A stretch of DNA of 64,000 bases from SYFY01 sp041752315 (lineage in GTDB: Bacteria > Pseudomonadota > Gammaproteobacteria > Pseudomonadales > Azotimanducaceae): positions 1-64,000 of the forward strand of contig JBGSHJ010000042.1 of assembly GCA_041752315.1 (NCBI GenBank). The letters are read 5' to 3'. The number at the start of each line of letters is the position of its first letter. Position 1 is the first letter of the stretch. Shown here piece after piece: positions 26,607-35,843 of the stretch. Both the position numbers and the translations under genes were made by a program. Under the pieces are notes generated by a model. It searched no databases. It was not told where the DNA came from and worked only from the letters and a program-made list of their open reading frames with translations.

Positions 26607-28927
26607 CATCGGTTGCCATTCGGGAACTGGCAGAATTTGTTCATCGCACCGGGGATCTCCACGAACCCGGTGGCCGGGTATCCGCCGAAGAGGGCATGGC
26701 AGGGCAGGCGCGTTGGCAGAAGACCCGAGCCTCCAGTTATCAAAAGGAGAGAACGGTGACTGGTGAAGTCACTTGTCTTGATATCGTCCTCAGTCTGCGT
26801 GGCCGGGCGGACGGCGCAGACCTCGAGTCTGGTCTGGTGGAAGAGATCAAGACTTCCCGTCGATTCCCGGAGTCGCCTTTCAGCGAGCACGTTGCGCAGG
26901 GGCGTCTGTATGCCGCCCTGCTGGCGCGCGAGTATCCGGAACGGACCAACTGGACCGTACAGGTGACCTACGTTCATCCGGACAACCACGATTCGAGGTC
27001 GTTTGCGGAACACCTGTCAGCACCCGATCTGGAAACCTTTCTTCTCGACAGCGTGCGTGCCTACTCAACCTGGCTGGCCGAGCGACTGCGGGCGCGGGAA
27101 TCGAGAGATCGCTGGCTTTCCGAATTGAAGTTTCCGTTGCCGCATCTGCGAGCCTTTCAAGGCGCCGTGATGCGTCGGTGCGCGCAGGCCATCCGGAATG
27201 CGGAACATCTCCTGCTGGAGGCACCCACCGGCAGTGGCAAGACCCTGAGCGTTACTTATCCGGCGGTGAAGGCCTTGCCCGGAGCCAGCCGGATCTTCTA
27301 TCTGACAAGTCGATCAACAGGCGCGATGGCAGCGCTGACTGCGCTGGGCCAGCTGGCTGGAGCGGATGGCCAGCTGCGGCGCCTGGCATTGACCGCCAGG
27401 GAGCGGATCTGTCCCGTGCCTGGTACACCCTGTGACCCCAATGTATGCAACTACGCAAAGGGTTTTTACGATCGCCGACGTCCCGCACTGGTCGAACTGC
27501 TCGCAAAAACGGAGTTGACCGAACCGGTGATCAGTCAAGTTGCACAGTCGCATACGGTGTGTCCCTTTGAACTGTCGCTCGACGCTGCAGTCTGGGTGGA
27601 CGTGGTGATTGGCGACTACAACTATCTGTTTGATCCGCTCGTGCGGTTGCAGCGATTCTCCGCTGACCGTGATGCGATCGTGCTGGTCGATGAAGCCCAC
27701 CAACTGGCACCGCGTGTGGCCGAGAGTCTGTCGATCACCATTTCCAGACAGGACGTGAGGACAGCCATTCCTGTTGCCCCTGAACCTGTCGCCAGGCGTC
27801 TCAGGGCGGTGGATCGGCAACTTTTGAAAGTTGCACGAACCTGTCCGCTGGACTCGACAGGACAGCAGCCAGTCGCCATGCCTGAAGCGTTGGTCCGCAG
27901 CCTGGAGAAGCTGCTCGAGACCGCGATGCAGTGGCGCACGGAAACTCCAGAGCCCTTGCCTCCTGAAGTCAGCGAGATCGTTTTTCTCGCCGTTCGCTGG
28001 TTGCGTCTTGAACCGACGATGGCCCTTTGTGCCTACGGCTACCTGGCGAGCGGACCTGGGCGCAGTTTCAGACTGGAGGCCCGCTGCCTGGATCCGGCGC
28101 CTTATCTGCATCGCCTGTTTGCCGGCTTCGGGCCGCATATCCGGTTTTCTGCAACGGTCTCGCCGCCGCGCGTCTACCAGCGTCAGCACGGTGCATTGAC
28201 ACAGGCGGGGCCTGCCTCTGAAGACGGTGTGTTTGCGCGCGCAGGTTCACCGTTTGATTCCAGTCAACTCGCAGTCTTCATCGTGCCGGATGTTGCCACC
28301 CGGTACCGGGAACGTCAGTCTGGCATCACCACTCTGGTCGGCGTCGTGCGGGACGCCATCATGGCCCGCCCTGGTCGCTACCTGGTGTGTTTTCCTTCGT
28401 ACCAGTATCTCGCGGATTTTGCCGCACATTTTGAGCCGGAACTTTCAGTGCTGCCGGGTTGGACCTTCCGTTGGCAGCAGTCGGGTGACGAGTCGGAACA
28501 ACGCGTCGAGTTGATGAACCGATTGCAGGCACCGACCGCGAGTGACAGCGGTGTGCTCCTCGGCATCGTCATGGGTGGAGTGTTCGCCGAGTCGATCGAT
28601 CTGTCGAGCAGCCCGCTGGACGGCGTGATCATTGTCGGAGTCGCCATACCTCCACCGAACATGGAGCGGGAACTGGCGGCTGCCCATTTTGAGGCTGATG
28701 GCTTTGATGGACGTTTACTCGCGTATATTCAGCCGGGCATGAGTAGAATCGTCCAGGCGGCTGGACGCCTCATTCGCGCCCGCACGCATCGGGGAATCCT
28801 GGTCCTGGTGGATGGACGATACCGGGCTGCCCAGTACCGACAGTTTTTTCCGGCATTGTGGACAACCCGCACGGTCACAACGTTGCAACTCAACGCGGCA
28901 GTCAAGGAGTTCTGGACCACGTCATGA
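26594..28927 (+). CDS. XPD/DinG-like iron-sulfur DNA helicase with N-terminal nuclease-like domain
   Basis: A 777-residue helicase. Residues about 1-180 look like a PD-(D/E)xK module (VEEIKTSRRFPES followed by HVAQGRLYAAL). Walker A is APTGSGKTLS, the DEAH box is VLVDEAHQL, and motif VI is in QAAGRLIRARTHRG. The iron-sulfur cysteines are visible as RICPVPGTPC, NVCNYAKGFYDRR and VCPFELS, typical of Rad3/XPD-like proteins, so 5'-3' unwinding is expected. Pairing with FAN1 suggests it opens DNA for the nuclease. It ends in an ATGA overlap with pyruvate kinase. Confidence 0.9.
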   Translation: MPELTSVAIRELAEFVHRTGDLHEPGGRVSAEEGMAGQARWQKTRASSYQKERTVTGEVTCLDIVLSLRGRADGADLESGLVEEIKTSRRFPESPFSEHVAQGRLYAALLAREYPERTNWTVQVTYVHPDNHDSRSFAEHLSAPDLETFLLDSVRAYSTWLAERLRARESRDRWLSELKFPLPHLRAFQGAVMRRCAQAIRNAEHLLLEAPTGSGKTLSVTYPAVKALPGASRIFYLTSRSTGAMAALTALGQLAGADGQLRRLALTARERICPVPGTPCDPNVCNYAKGFYDRRRPALVELLAKTELTEPVISQVAQSHTVCPFELSLDAAVWVDVVIGDYNYLFDPLVRLQRFSADRDAIVLVDEAHQLAPRVAESLSITISRQDVRTAIPVAPEPVARRLRAVDRQLLKVARTCPLDSTGQQPVAMPEALVRSLEKLLETAMQWRTETPEPLPPEVSEIVFLAVRWLRLEPTMALCAYGYLASGPGRSFRLEARCLDPAPYLHRLFAGFGPHIRFSATVSPPRVYQRQHGALTQAGPASEDGVFARAGSPFDSSQLAVFIVPDVATRYRERQSGITTLVGVVRDAIMARPGRYLVCFPSYQYLADFAAHFEPELSVLPGWTFRWQQSGDESEQRVELMNRLQAPTASDSGVLLGIVMGGVFAESIDLSSSPLDGVIIVGVAIPPPNMERELAAAHFEADGFDGRLLAYIQPGMSRIVQAAGRLIRARTHRGILVLVDGRYRAAQYRQFFPALWTTRTVTTLQLNAAVKEFWTTS

Positions 28928-30330
28928 CAATGCGACGCACGAAGATCATCTGCACCATCGGACCGGCAACAGCAAGTTACGCCAAACTGCTCGCCCTGTA
29001 TAACGCCGGCATGAATGTCGTGCGCATCAACATGTCACATGCGGATCACGCTGGCGCAGCGAAGATCATCCACTGGGTCAAGACGCTCAACCGCAAGGTG
29101 ACCTATCCCATTCCGGTGATGCTTGATACACAAGGCCCCGAAATCCGGACCGGGGTGATTGCCAAACCCATCATGCTGTCACCGGGCCAGGTCGTTTCGC
29201 TGACGGTGCGTGGCGAAACCGATGTGGAAACCACCTCCATACACGTCAACTATCAGGAACTCGTGGACATCGTCCAGGTGGGCAATCGGGTCACCGTGGA
29301 CAATGGCCTGATCAATTTCGAAGTCCTCAAGAAACAGGACCACACGCTGGTCTGCAAAGTGGTCGATGGTGGCATGCTCGGCAGTCGGCGCCACGTCAAT
29401 CTTCCAGGTGTGCGCGTCAACCTGCCCGCCATCACCGAGAAGGACCGGGACGATATCGAGTTCGGCGTTGCCCACGACATCGACTTTGTGGCGCTGTCCT
29501 TTGTTCGCGACGTGGAGGACATACACAGCCTGAAATCGCTGCTGGGTCGCAAGTCCGACAAGGTCAAGATCATCGCCAAGATCGAGGACCGGGAAGGTGT
29601 TCGCAATGTCCACCAGATCATCCAGGCTTCGGATGGCGTGATGGTTGCGCGCGGTGATCTCGGGATCGAAACCGACATATCCGATCTGCCCAACATACAG
29701 CGTCAGATCGTGCGCTCCAGTGCCGTCTATGGCAAACGCTGCATCGTCGCGACGCACCTGCTTGAGAGCATGATCACCAACCCGATCCCCACCCGGGCTG
29801 AAGTCACCGATGTTGCCAATGCCATCTACGAAGGCGCCGACGCCGTCATGCTGTCCGGTGAAACCAGCGTCGGTGCGTATCCTGTTCGCTGCGTTACCCA
29901 GCTGCACGCCATCGCCGAGCGTTCTGAGCGCTGGCCCGGTCTGGGTTACGAAAAGGATCTCGAAGCACAATCCGACAAACAGTACATGACGATACACGCT
30001 GTTGCGCTTGCAGAGTCACTGCGCGCCGATGGCATCGTCGTCATCACGCGGCGAGGGGTGACGGCTGATCTGGTGACGGCGGCGAGGCCGCCCAAAGTCC
30101 CGATCTATGCGTTCACCAACAGTAGTCAGACGCGTCGACGCCTGGCGCTCAATCGTGCGGTGTATGCCCACCGGACTGCCTTCAGTTCAGATCCGGAGCG
30201 GACCCTGCAGACTGCGTTTCGCACACTGCGCCAGCGTGAAGGCCTGCCGCCGATGGCCAAGGTGGTGGTGATCTCCGATGTGCTTGCCGGGCAGAACAGC
30301 GAGGCCATCCAGATTCGGTTCATTCCCTGA
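28924..30330 (+). CDS. pyk: Pyruvate kinase
   Basis: A 468-residue pyruvate kinase: starts MTMRRTKIICTIGPAT, with the NMSHADH, LDTQGPEIRTG, KIEDREGVRN and MVARGDLGIE motifs that bind phosphoenolpyruvate, Mg2+ and K+, the ETSVGAYP region, and a C-terminal allosteric domain. It makes pyruvate and ATP from phosphoenolpyruvate and ADP. Its ATG overlaps the helicase stop (ATGA) and its TGA overlaps the MORN gene start, an unexpected place for a glycolytic gene, which more often sits with pgk/fba or gapA. Confidence 0.95.
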   Translation: MTMRRTKIICTIGPATASYAKLLALYNAGMNVVRINMSHADHAGAAKIIHWVKTLNRKVTYPIPVMLDTQGPEIRTGVIAKPIMLSPGQVVSLTVRGETDVETTSIHVNYQELVDIVQVGNRVTVDNGLINFEVLKKQDHTLVCKVVDGGMLGSRRHVNLPGVRVNLPAITEKDRDDIEFGVAHDIDFVALSFVRDVEDIHSLKSLLGRKSDKVKIIAKIEDREGVRNVHQIIQASDGVMVARGDLGIETDISDLPNIQRQIVRSSAVYGKRCIVATHLLESMITNPIPTRAEVTDVANAIYEGADAVMLSGETSVGAYPVRCVTQLHAIAERSERWPGLGYEKDLEAQSDKQYMTIHAVALAESLRADGIVVITRRGVTADLVTAARPPKVPIYAFTNSSQTRRRLALNRAVYAHRTAFSSDPERTLQTAFRTLRQREGLPPMAKVVVISDVLAGQNSEAIQIRFIP

Positions 30331-31310
30331 TGAGGCAATTGTGCATGCAACTGACCAGACTGTTTCTGTTCGGGATCATTGTCCTCCTGACCACTCAAGC
30401 CATGGCTGCGCCCAAACGTATCAAGTTCGACAACGGTGACGTCTACGTTGGCAAGGTCAAGGATGGCAAGCGCACCGGCCAGGGGGTTTATACCTGGGCC
30501 AATGGCAACCGATATGAGGGAACGTTCGCCAAAAATTCACTGCATGGACAGGGTACCTACATCTGGAAGGATGGCCGGACCTACAAGGGTACGTTCATCA
30601 AGGACAAGCGCGAAGGAACAGGTGAACTGGTCTGGCCCAATGGCGAACGTTATTCCGGCAGCTTTCGAGCCAATCAACCCAATGGAGAAGGGACGTTCAA
30701 GTGGTCCAATGGTGACCTGTACACGGGCAGCTTTGTGGACTCGCAACGAACCGGCAGGGGTGTCTTCACCTGGGCGAATGGTGACACCTACAGCGGCGAT
30801 TTCGTCAAGGGTGTGCTGCACGGTAACGGGACGTTTCAGTGGCGGGACGGCAGGCGTTATGTGGGTACCTTTGTGAATGGTCTGAAATCGGGCTCGGGTC
30901 GATTCGAGTGGCCAAACGGCAATCGATACGAGGGAGAGTTCAAGGACGACGTGCGCGCCGGGCTCGGGCGCTTTTTCTGGCGAGACGACACCATATACCA
31001 GGGGCAGTTCGCTGGTAATCGAATGCACGGCTTTGGTGTAAAGGCACTCACCGATGGCAGCAGGGAATTGCAGCGATGGGAGGAGGGCACACTCAAGGCG
31101 AGTCAGCCGGTTGCCATCGACCCTCGTTGCCGGTTGAACATTCGTGGTGAAGAGTGGGTGTTTTCCGGTGACAAGTGCATCAACGGATTGGCTCACGGCG
31201 GCGGTATGGCAGTGCACCCCTCGGGGGACCGGATCATACCTGTGGGCAGGTTTGTGCTGGGCAATCTGATACAGGGCGAAGTGTTTTCGTTGCGACCGGC
31301 GCGCGGCTGA
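30330..31310 (+). CDS. Exported MORN-repeat protein
   Basis: A 326-residue protein with a signal peptide (LFLFGIIVLLTTQAMA) and about nine tandem 23-residue MORN units from residue 32 to 240, each of the form YxGxFxxxxxxGxGxxxWxNG. A C-terminal domain with Cys pairs (RCRLNIRGE, DKCINGLAHG) follows. MORN units form extended beta sheets that bind lipids or proteins, so it is probably a periplasmic scaffold. ATG 30330 overlaps the pyruvate kinase stop (TGATG); ATG 30345 is an alternative. Next gene, a Ser/Thr kinase, begins 4 bases after its stop. Confidence 0.88.
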   Translation: MRQLCMQLTRLFLFGIIVLLTTQAMAAPKRIKFDNGDVYVGKVKDGKRTGQGVYTWANGNRYEGTFAKNSLHGQGTYIWKDGRTYKGTFIKDKREGTGELVWPNGERYSGSFRANQPNGEGTFKWSNGDLYTGSFVDSQRTGRGVFTWANGDTYSGDFVKGVLHGNGTFQWRDGRRYVGTFVNGLKSGSGRFEWPNGNRYEGEFKDDVRAGLGRFFWRDDTIYQGQFAGNRMHGFGVKALTDGSRELQRWEEGTLKASQPVAIDPRCRLNIRGEEWVFSGDKCINGLAHGGGMAVHPSGDRIIPVGRFVLGNLIQGEVFSLRPARG

Positions 31311-31314
31311 AAGG

Positions 31315-33579
31315 ATGCTGGAGCTTCCCGGATACCAGATCGAGCGGCGGATCGGTCGAGGCGGAATGGCCGAAGTCTGGCTGGGTGTACAAAAGCGTAC
31401 CGGACGTCGTGTGGCGATCAAGTCGATCGTGCCGGAACTCGCCCGACACCACGATTTTCGCGAACTGTTTGCCAGCGAAGGACGGATCAACTCTCGCCTG
31501 AACCATCCATCGATCGTGCAGATCATGGAAGTGATCAACCAGGGTCAGGACGTTGCACTGGTACTGGAGTATCTCGATGGGGGTGATCTGCACCAGCGCC
31601 TGGCGCTTGGCATGCACATGTCCAGTGCCATTGCCGTCGTCAGGGACCTGTGTCGTGCGCTGGACTACGCCCATGGCCAGGGCATCGTCCACCGGGATGT
31701 GAAGCCGGAGAACATCCTGTTTCGCGAAGACGACACTCCGGTGCTGACCGACTTTGGTCTGGCACGCCTGTTGAGCCGTGGGAATTCGCAGTCTGCACAT
31801 GGAACGGTGTTTGGCAGCCCCCAATACATGAGCCCGGAACAGATCGCCGGCCTGCCGCTGGACGGGCGCTCCGATCTCTACAGTCTGGGCGTGGTCTTCT
31901 ACGAGATCCTGACCGGGGATGTCCCTTTCAAGGGAGAGGATACGACGGTCATAGCGACCAAACACCTGCAGGAACCGGTACCACGTTTGCCACTACACCT
32001 GGCCGCGTTCCAGACCGTGATCGACCGCATGCTGGCGAAGAAGCCGGAACTTCGCTTTCAGACAGGCAACCAGATCGCCGATGCCCTGGAATCTGTTCGA
32101 ACCGACGGGGCGATGCCTAACGCAACCATTCGGACCGAGGCGGTCACTTCCCAGGAAATTCGAGCGGTCACAGCCAGCATTCTCGTGACCATGAAAGATC
32201 CACGTCGGCAGGCCCAGCGCAGTCTTCGTCGTCAGCGTCGTCGACTGGTTTCTCTCTCCCTGGCCACTGCTGCAGGGATTGTTGCCCTTAGCATGGCCGG
32301 CTACTGGATCGCCACACATCCCGAACGGCTGCAACTCCTGCTCGCCGATGTAGGAATCATGGAAAGACCGGGTCTGGCCGAAGCGTGGAATGAGGCACGA
32401 TCGTTACGCCAGGACCCGAGCCAGGGTCTGCGCACGCTGGTTGCCGCGTACGAACGGGTTCTTGCGATCGATCCACTGCATGCCGGCGCACAGGCTGATA
32501 TTGGCAGTCTTGCCGATGAGTGGAAGCTCACCATCAGGACTGCGCTGGCAGCGAGTAATTTCGGGACCGCCGAAGCAAGATTGGCTGAAGCGAGACTGGC
32601 GTTCCCGGACGATCCGGAATTTGAAGACTTCCTGGTTGAACTGGATGACCGGCGCAATGCGGAGGGACTGCTCGCCAGCACGCAGGCGCTGTTGCGCAGC
32701 CACGGATTGTCGGACGCGCCGTCCGCCACTGCAGCGATTCAGGCGTTCAATGAAGTGCTGCGTCTGGCGCCTGGGCATCCTGAAGCGAGGGCAGAACTGG
32801 ATGCCATTGCTGCCCACTACGCGCTGCTCGCGGAGGCCAGGGTCCAGGCAGGCGACATGCAAGCGGCGATCGGCCATCTGGACAGGGCGAGCACGGCCAA
32901 TCCTGCATTGCCTGCAATCGCCACCATCCGCCAGTCGATTCAGCAGGCGAACACGACGCTTGCAACCATCACCGAATTTCTTGAACAAGCGCGTGCACAC
33001 AGGGAATCGGGTGCACTGGTGACACCTGCAGGCGACAATGCAGCTGCGCTGTACCACCAGGTGTTGTCGATTGATCCGGTGAACAACATCGCGAAACAGG
33101 GTTTGAACGAAGTGGTTGCACAACTGCGAGCGATTGTCGCTGCGCAGATCCGCAAAGGTCAGTTTGCAGAAGTGGCGGAGATCATCTCGCAGGCCAGTGC
33201 GGTCAACCTTGACCCTGCGGCCATTGAAGAGTTCAGAAGACAGCTGATTACCGAACAGACACGAATTGGCAATCTCAATCGCCTGCTGGAGGAAGCTCGA
33301 AGGTATATCGCCGACGGCTTCCTGACCGAACCCGATGGTGCCAACGCAACGCTCAGTCTGCGGGAAGTTCAACGGCTGGATCCGACCAACAGGGAGGCAG
33401 AACGATTGCTCAGACAGGTTGCGCAGCGGCTCGCAGAAGTCGCCAAGGAAGCCAAGGCGGCAAATCTCCATCGTGAAGCCCAGGAGTATCTGGATCTTGC
33501 ACTGGCCATCGTGCCTGGAGTCACGGAGTGGCAATCGTTACGAGTGGCCTGGTCGCGGGCCTTGATCAATGGACGCTGA
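31315..33579 (+). CDS. Transmembrane serine/threonine protein kinase (PknB-like)
   Basis: A 754-residue Hanks-type kinase. Kinase domain residues 7-265: glycine loop IGRGGMAEV, Lys36, Glu55, catalytic HRDVKPENI with Asp128, DFG 146-148, and GSPQYMSPEQ activation segment, all intact. A basic stop-transfer stretch and one membrane helix (311-333) follow. The remaining 420 residues are helical repeats, TPR-like, with recurring L-x-P-x-x-x-E-A units, and should be periplasmic. It overlaps the FHA gene by 11 bases, which strongly suggests the FHA protein is its partner or substrate. Confidence 0.92.
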   Translation: MLELPGYQIERRIGRGGMAEVWLGVQKRTGRRVAIKSIVPELARHHDFRELFASEGRINSRLNHPSIVQIMEVINQGQDVALVLEYLDGGDLHQRLALGMHMSSAIAVVRDLCRALDYAHGQGIVHRDVKPENILFREDDTPVLTDFGLARLLSRGNSQSAHGTVFGSPQYMSPEQIAGLPLDGRSDLYSLGVVFYEILTGDVPFKGEDTTVIATKHLQEPVPRLPLHLAAFQTVIDRMLAKKPELRFQTGNQIADALESVRTDGAMPNATIRTEAVTSQEIRAVTASILVTMKDPRRQAQRSLRRQRRRLVSLSLATAAGIVALSMAGYWIATHPERLQLLLADVGIMERPGLAEAWNEARSLRQDPSQGLRTLVAAYERVLAIDPLHAGAQADIGSLADEWKLTIRTALAASNFGTAEARLAEARLAFPDDPEFEDFLVELDDRRNAEGLLASTQALLRSHGLSDAPSATAAIQAFNEVLRLAPGHPEARAELDAIAAHYALLAEARVQAGDMQAAIGHLDRASTANPALPAIATIRQSIQQANTTLATITEFLEQARAHRESGALVTPAGDNAAALYHQVLSIDPVNNIAKQGLNEVVAQLRAIVAAQIRKGQFAEVAEIISQASAVNLDPAAIEEFRRQLITEQTRIGNLNRLLEEARRYIADGFLTEPDGANATLSLREVQRLDPTNREAERLLRQVAQRLAEVAKEAKAANLHREAQEYLDLALAIVPGVTEWQSLRVAWSRALINGR

Positions 33580-34750
33580 CCTCAGCTACACGCTGCAGCA
33601 TGAAGGGGATTCGATACCTGTCGCTGGCAACCTGACACTCGGGCGCCATATCGACAATGACATCGTGATCGCCGGTGAGGACGTGCTCGACTTTCACCTG
33701 CGCATCGAGTTGAACGAGCGTGGGCCTCAGGTGATTCCACTCGGCAACAGCAACTTCACGGTGAATGGTCAGGAGCTCGACCACGCAGTCGGCCTCATTG
33801 TCGGAGACCTGCTCGGCATTGGCTCGGAGACCCTGGTGATCGGGGTGGAACGTGAACTTGCGTCAACGATTCGAGGCTGGCGCCTTGTCGCAGACGAATC
33901 CGGACGCACCACCGAAATTGGCACGGATCTGCTGGTCGGTCGACACCCCGACAGCGGGCTCCAGGTCCAGAGCGAGCATGTGTCGCGTCGCCATGCGCGG
34001 TTGTTGCAGGTTTCGCAGGCACTCTGGATACAGGATCTTGGCTCCGCCAACGGTACACGGGTTAACGGCAAGCCGATCATCGGCGGTTGCCGCCTCCTGC
34101 ATGGCGATTTGATCCAGTTCGATGAAATCGGTTTCCGATTGCACGGTTCTGGCGAGCATCTGACGCTGGTCCGAGCATTTGAATCTGCAGATCTGACCCC
34201 CTTGGGTGTTCATAAGGAGGGGGGCCATCAGGAGGCTGTTCATCTGGAGAGCACCCATCAGGAAACACAGCGGGAACCCTCTTTCGACCGGTCCAGCGAA
34301 GAGATTCAGCCGATCGAACCGAGCGTTCGGCGCCGAGCCCCGGCCATCCCGCAGTTGCAGCCGGGCCAGGCACGACTGGTTGGTTTGACCGAACACGTTG
34401 CCGGTCGAACGTGGCCGATACCATTGGGTCGAAGCCGGCTGGGCCGAGGAAGCCAGTGCGAGATCCGCATCGAACACGGCCTGCTCGCCGAAATTCAGGC
34501 AGAGGTGGTTGCGCGTCCTGAACATACAGTCATCACGGCGTTGCGGGCAGACGCCGGATTGATCCTGAATGGACAACCTCTTCGTGTCGGCGATCTCGGG
34601 GACGGGGACACACTCCAGATTGGCGAACTGGAGTTTCGCTTCCAGCAGGCCGAGCGCCCACCACCTGAGCCGATGGTCAACTGGACGCGTCTGACGGTCG
34701 TGGTCCTGGGTGTCGTCTTTCTGACTGCAGTCGTGCTGGCGATGTTCTAA
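33569..34750 (+). CDS. Membrane protein with three FHA-like domains
   Basis: A 393-residue protein. FHA domain 1 (about 18-75) is degenerate; domain 2 (about 120-180) is canonical, with LLVGRHPDS, EHVSRRHARL and DLGSANGTRVNG giving the Arg, Ser, His and Asn that bind phosphothreonine; domain 3 (about 285-358) keeps LGRGSQCEIRIEH but lacks the binding His. A C-terminal membrane helix (371-393) tethers it to the cytoplasmic face. It should read phosphorylation by the upstream kinase, with which it overlaps by 11 bases. A good terminator follows. Confidence 0.9.
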   Translation: MDADLSYTLQHEGDSIPVAGNLTLGRHIDNDIVIAGEDVLDFHLRIELNERGPQVIPLGNSNFTVNGQELDHAVGLIVGDLLGIGSETLVIGVERELASTIRGWRLVADESGRTTEIGTDLLVGRHPDSGLQVQSEHVSRRHARLLQVSQALWIQDLGSANGTRVNGKPIIGGCRLLHGDLIQFDEIGFRLHGSGEHLTLVRAFESADLTPLGVHKEGGHQEAVHLESTHQETQREPSFDRSSEEIQPIEPSVRRRAPAIPQLQPGQARLVGLTEHVAGRTWPIPLGRSRLGRGSQCEIRIEHGLLAEIQAEVVARPEHTVITALRADAGLILNGQPLRVGDLGDGDTLQIGELEFRFQQAERPPPEPMVNWTRLTVVVLGVVFLTAVVLAMF

Positions 34751-34761
34751 ATTGGATTCGA

Positions 34762-34784
34762 GGCGGCTATTCTTGCCGCCTTTT
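34762..34784 (+). terminator. Intrinsic terminator of the FAN1-FHA operon
   Basis: Stem GGCGGC/GCCGCC (6 bp, all G-C) with a seven-base loop TATTCTT and a following TTTT, 12 bases after the FHA gene stop. This marks the end of the six-gene transcription unit. Confidence 0.8.
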
Positions 34785-34868
34785 CCTCGGGGACAGTCCC
34801 TTTCCCGGTAAAGTCCCCCTATCCACAACAAAGTTCTCCATCAAACCAAACTACAGGGCGAATCGAAC

Positions 34869-35771
34869 ATGGCAGTCAGGATCCCGTATCGTCGGGAACT
34901 CAGTTTTGAATATGGTCGGGTCGATACCGTAGCGCCAGGCATCCGTCGGGTGATCGCCAGGAACCCCAGCCCGTTCACCTTTCATGGCACCGGTACCTAC
35001 ATACTTGGCACCGGCAATGTTGCGGTCATCGATCCTGGTCCGGCCGATGCCGAACACATCCGCAACGTGCTGGCTGCAACCACCGGTGAAAACATCACCC
35101 ATGTACTGGTGACCCACACCCATATGGACCATTCGCCGGGCTGTGCGTTGCTGCGTGAACATACCAACGCCAGGACCTATGGTTATGGGCCGCACGGAGC
35201 CGGCAAGATTGCGGTGGGCGTCGTCGTTGAAGAAGGGGGTGACATGGATTTTGATCCGGATGTCAAAGTCACGCACGGGCAGGTGATTCAGGGCGGCGAC
35301 TGGAGTGTCGAGTGTGTGTACACACCAGGTCATACCTCCAATCACATCTGCTTCCAGTTGCGCGAAGGCAAGGCGCTGTTCACAGGGGATCATGTCATGG
35401 GCTGGTCAACCAGCATCATCTCCCCACCGGACGGCGATATGTCTGCTTACATGAAGAGCCTGGAGTTGTTGCTCGGGCGCGACGACGCGGTCTACTGGCC
35501 GACGCATGGCCCGTGTATCGATCAACCAAAATTGCACGTTCAGGCTTTCATCGATCATCGCCACGAACGGGAAGCCCAGATCATCGCCTGCCTGCGACAA
35601 GGTATCACACGGATCGTGGACATGGTGCCGCGCATGTATACGGATACTCCCGAGTTCATGTATCCCGCCGCCGGACGCAGCGTCTTTGCTGCGCTGGAGT
35701 ACATGGTCGCTCGTGGCGTGGTCAACACCGACGGTACGCCGGCTCTTGAGGGGGTCTATCACCCTGCCTGA
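34869..35771 (+). CDS. Metallo-beta-lactamase-fold hydrolase (glyoxalase II / LACTB2-like)
   Basis: A 300-residue MBL-fold enzyme. Metal ligands: THTHMDHSPG (H-x-H-x-D-H) near residue 83, VYTPGHTSNHICF, and the bridging Asp in ALFTGDHVMGW, then the GPCID and RHERE features of the LACTB2 branch. It likely hydrolyses a thioester or phosphodiester using two zinc ions. Its own promoter should lie in the 84 bases between the operon terminator and its ATG. Convergent with the PdsS-like kinase gene (72-bp gap). Confidence 0.87.
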   Translation: MAVRIPYRRELSFEYGRVDTVAPGIRRVIARNPSPFTFHGTGTYILGTGNVAVIDPGPADAEHIRNVLAATTGENITHVLVTHTHMDHSPGCALLREHTNARTYGYGPHGAGKIAVGVVVEEGGDMDFDPDVKVTHGQVIQGGDWSVECVYTPGHTSNHICFQLREGKALFTGDHVMGWSTSIISPPDGDMSAYMKSLELLLGRDDAVYWPTHGPCIDQPKLHVQAFIDHRHEREAQIIACLRQGITRIVDMVPRMYTDTPEFMYPAAGRSVFAALEYMVARGVVNTDGTPALEGVYHPA

Positions 35772-35843
35772 CGATCCTGCGCCCGGATACAGCGTGTGTG
35801 CGACCGAGCCGCTGGCGTGTGCCGGTCGGTAAACGAACACCGT

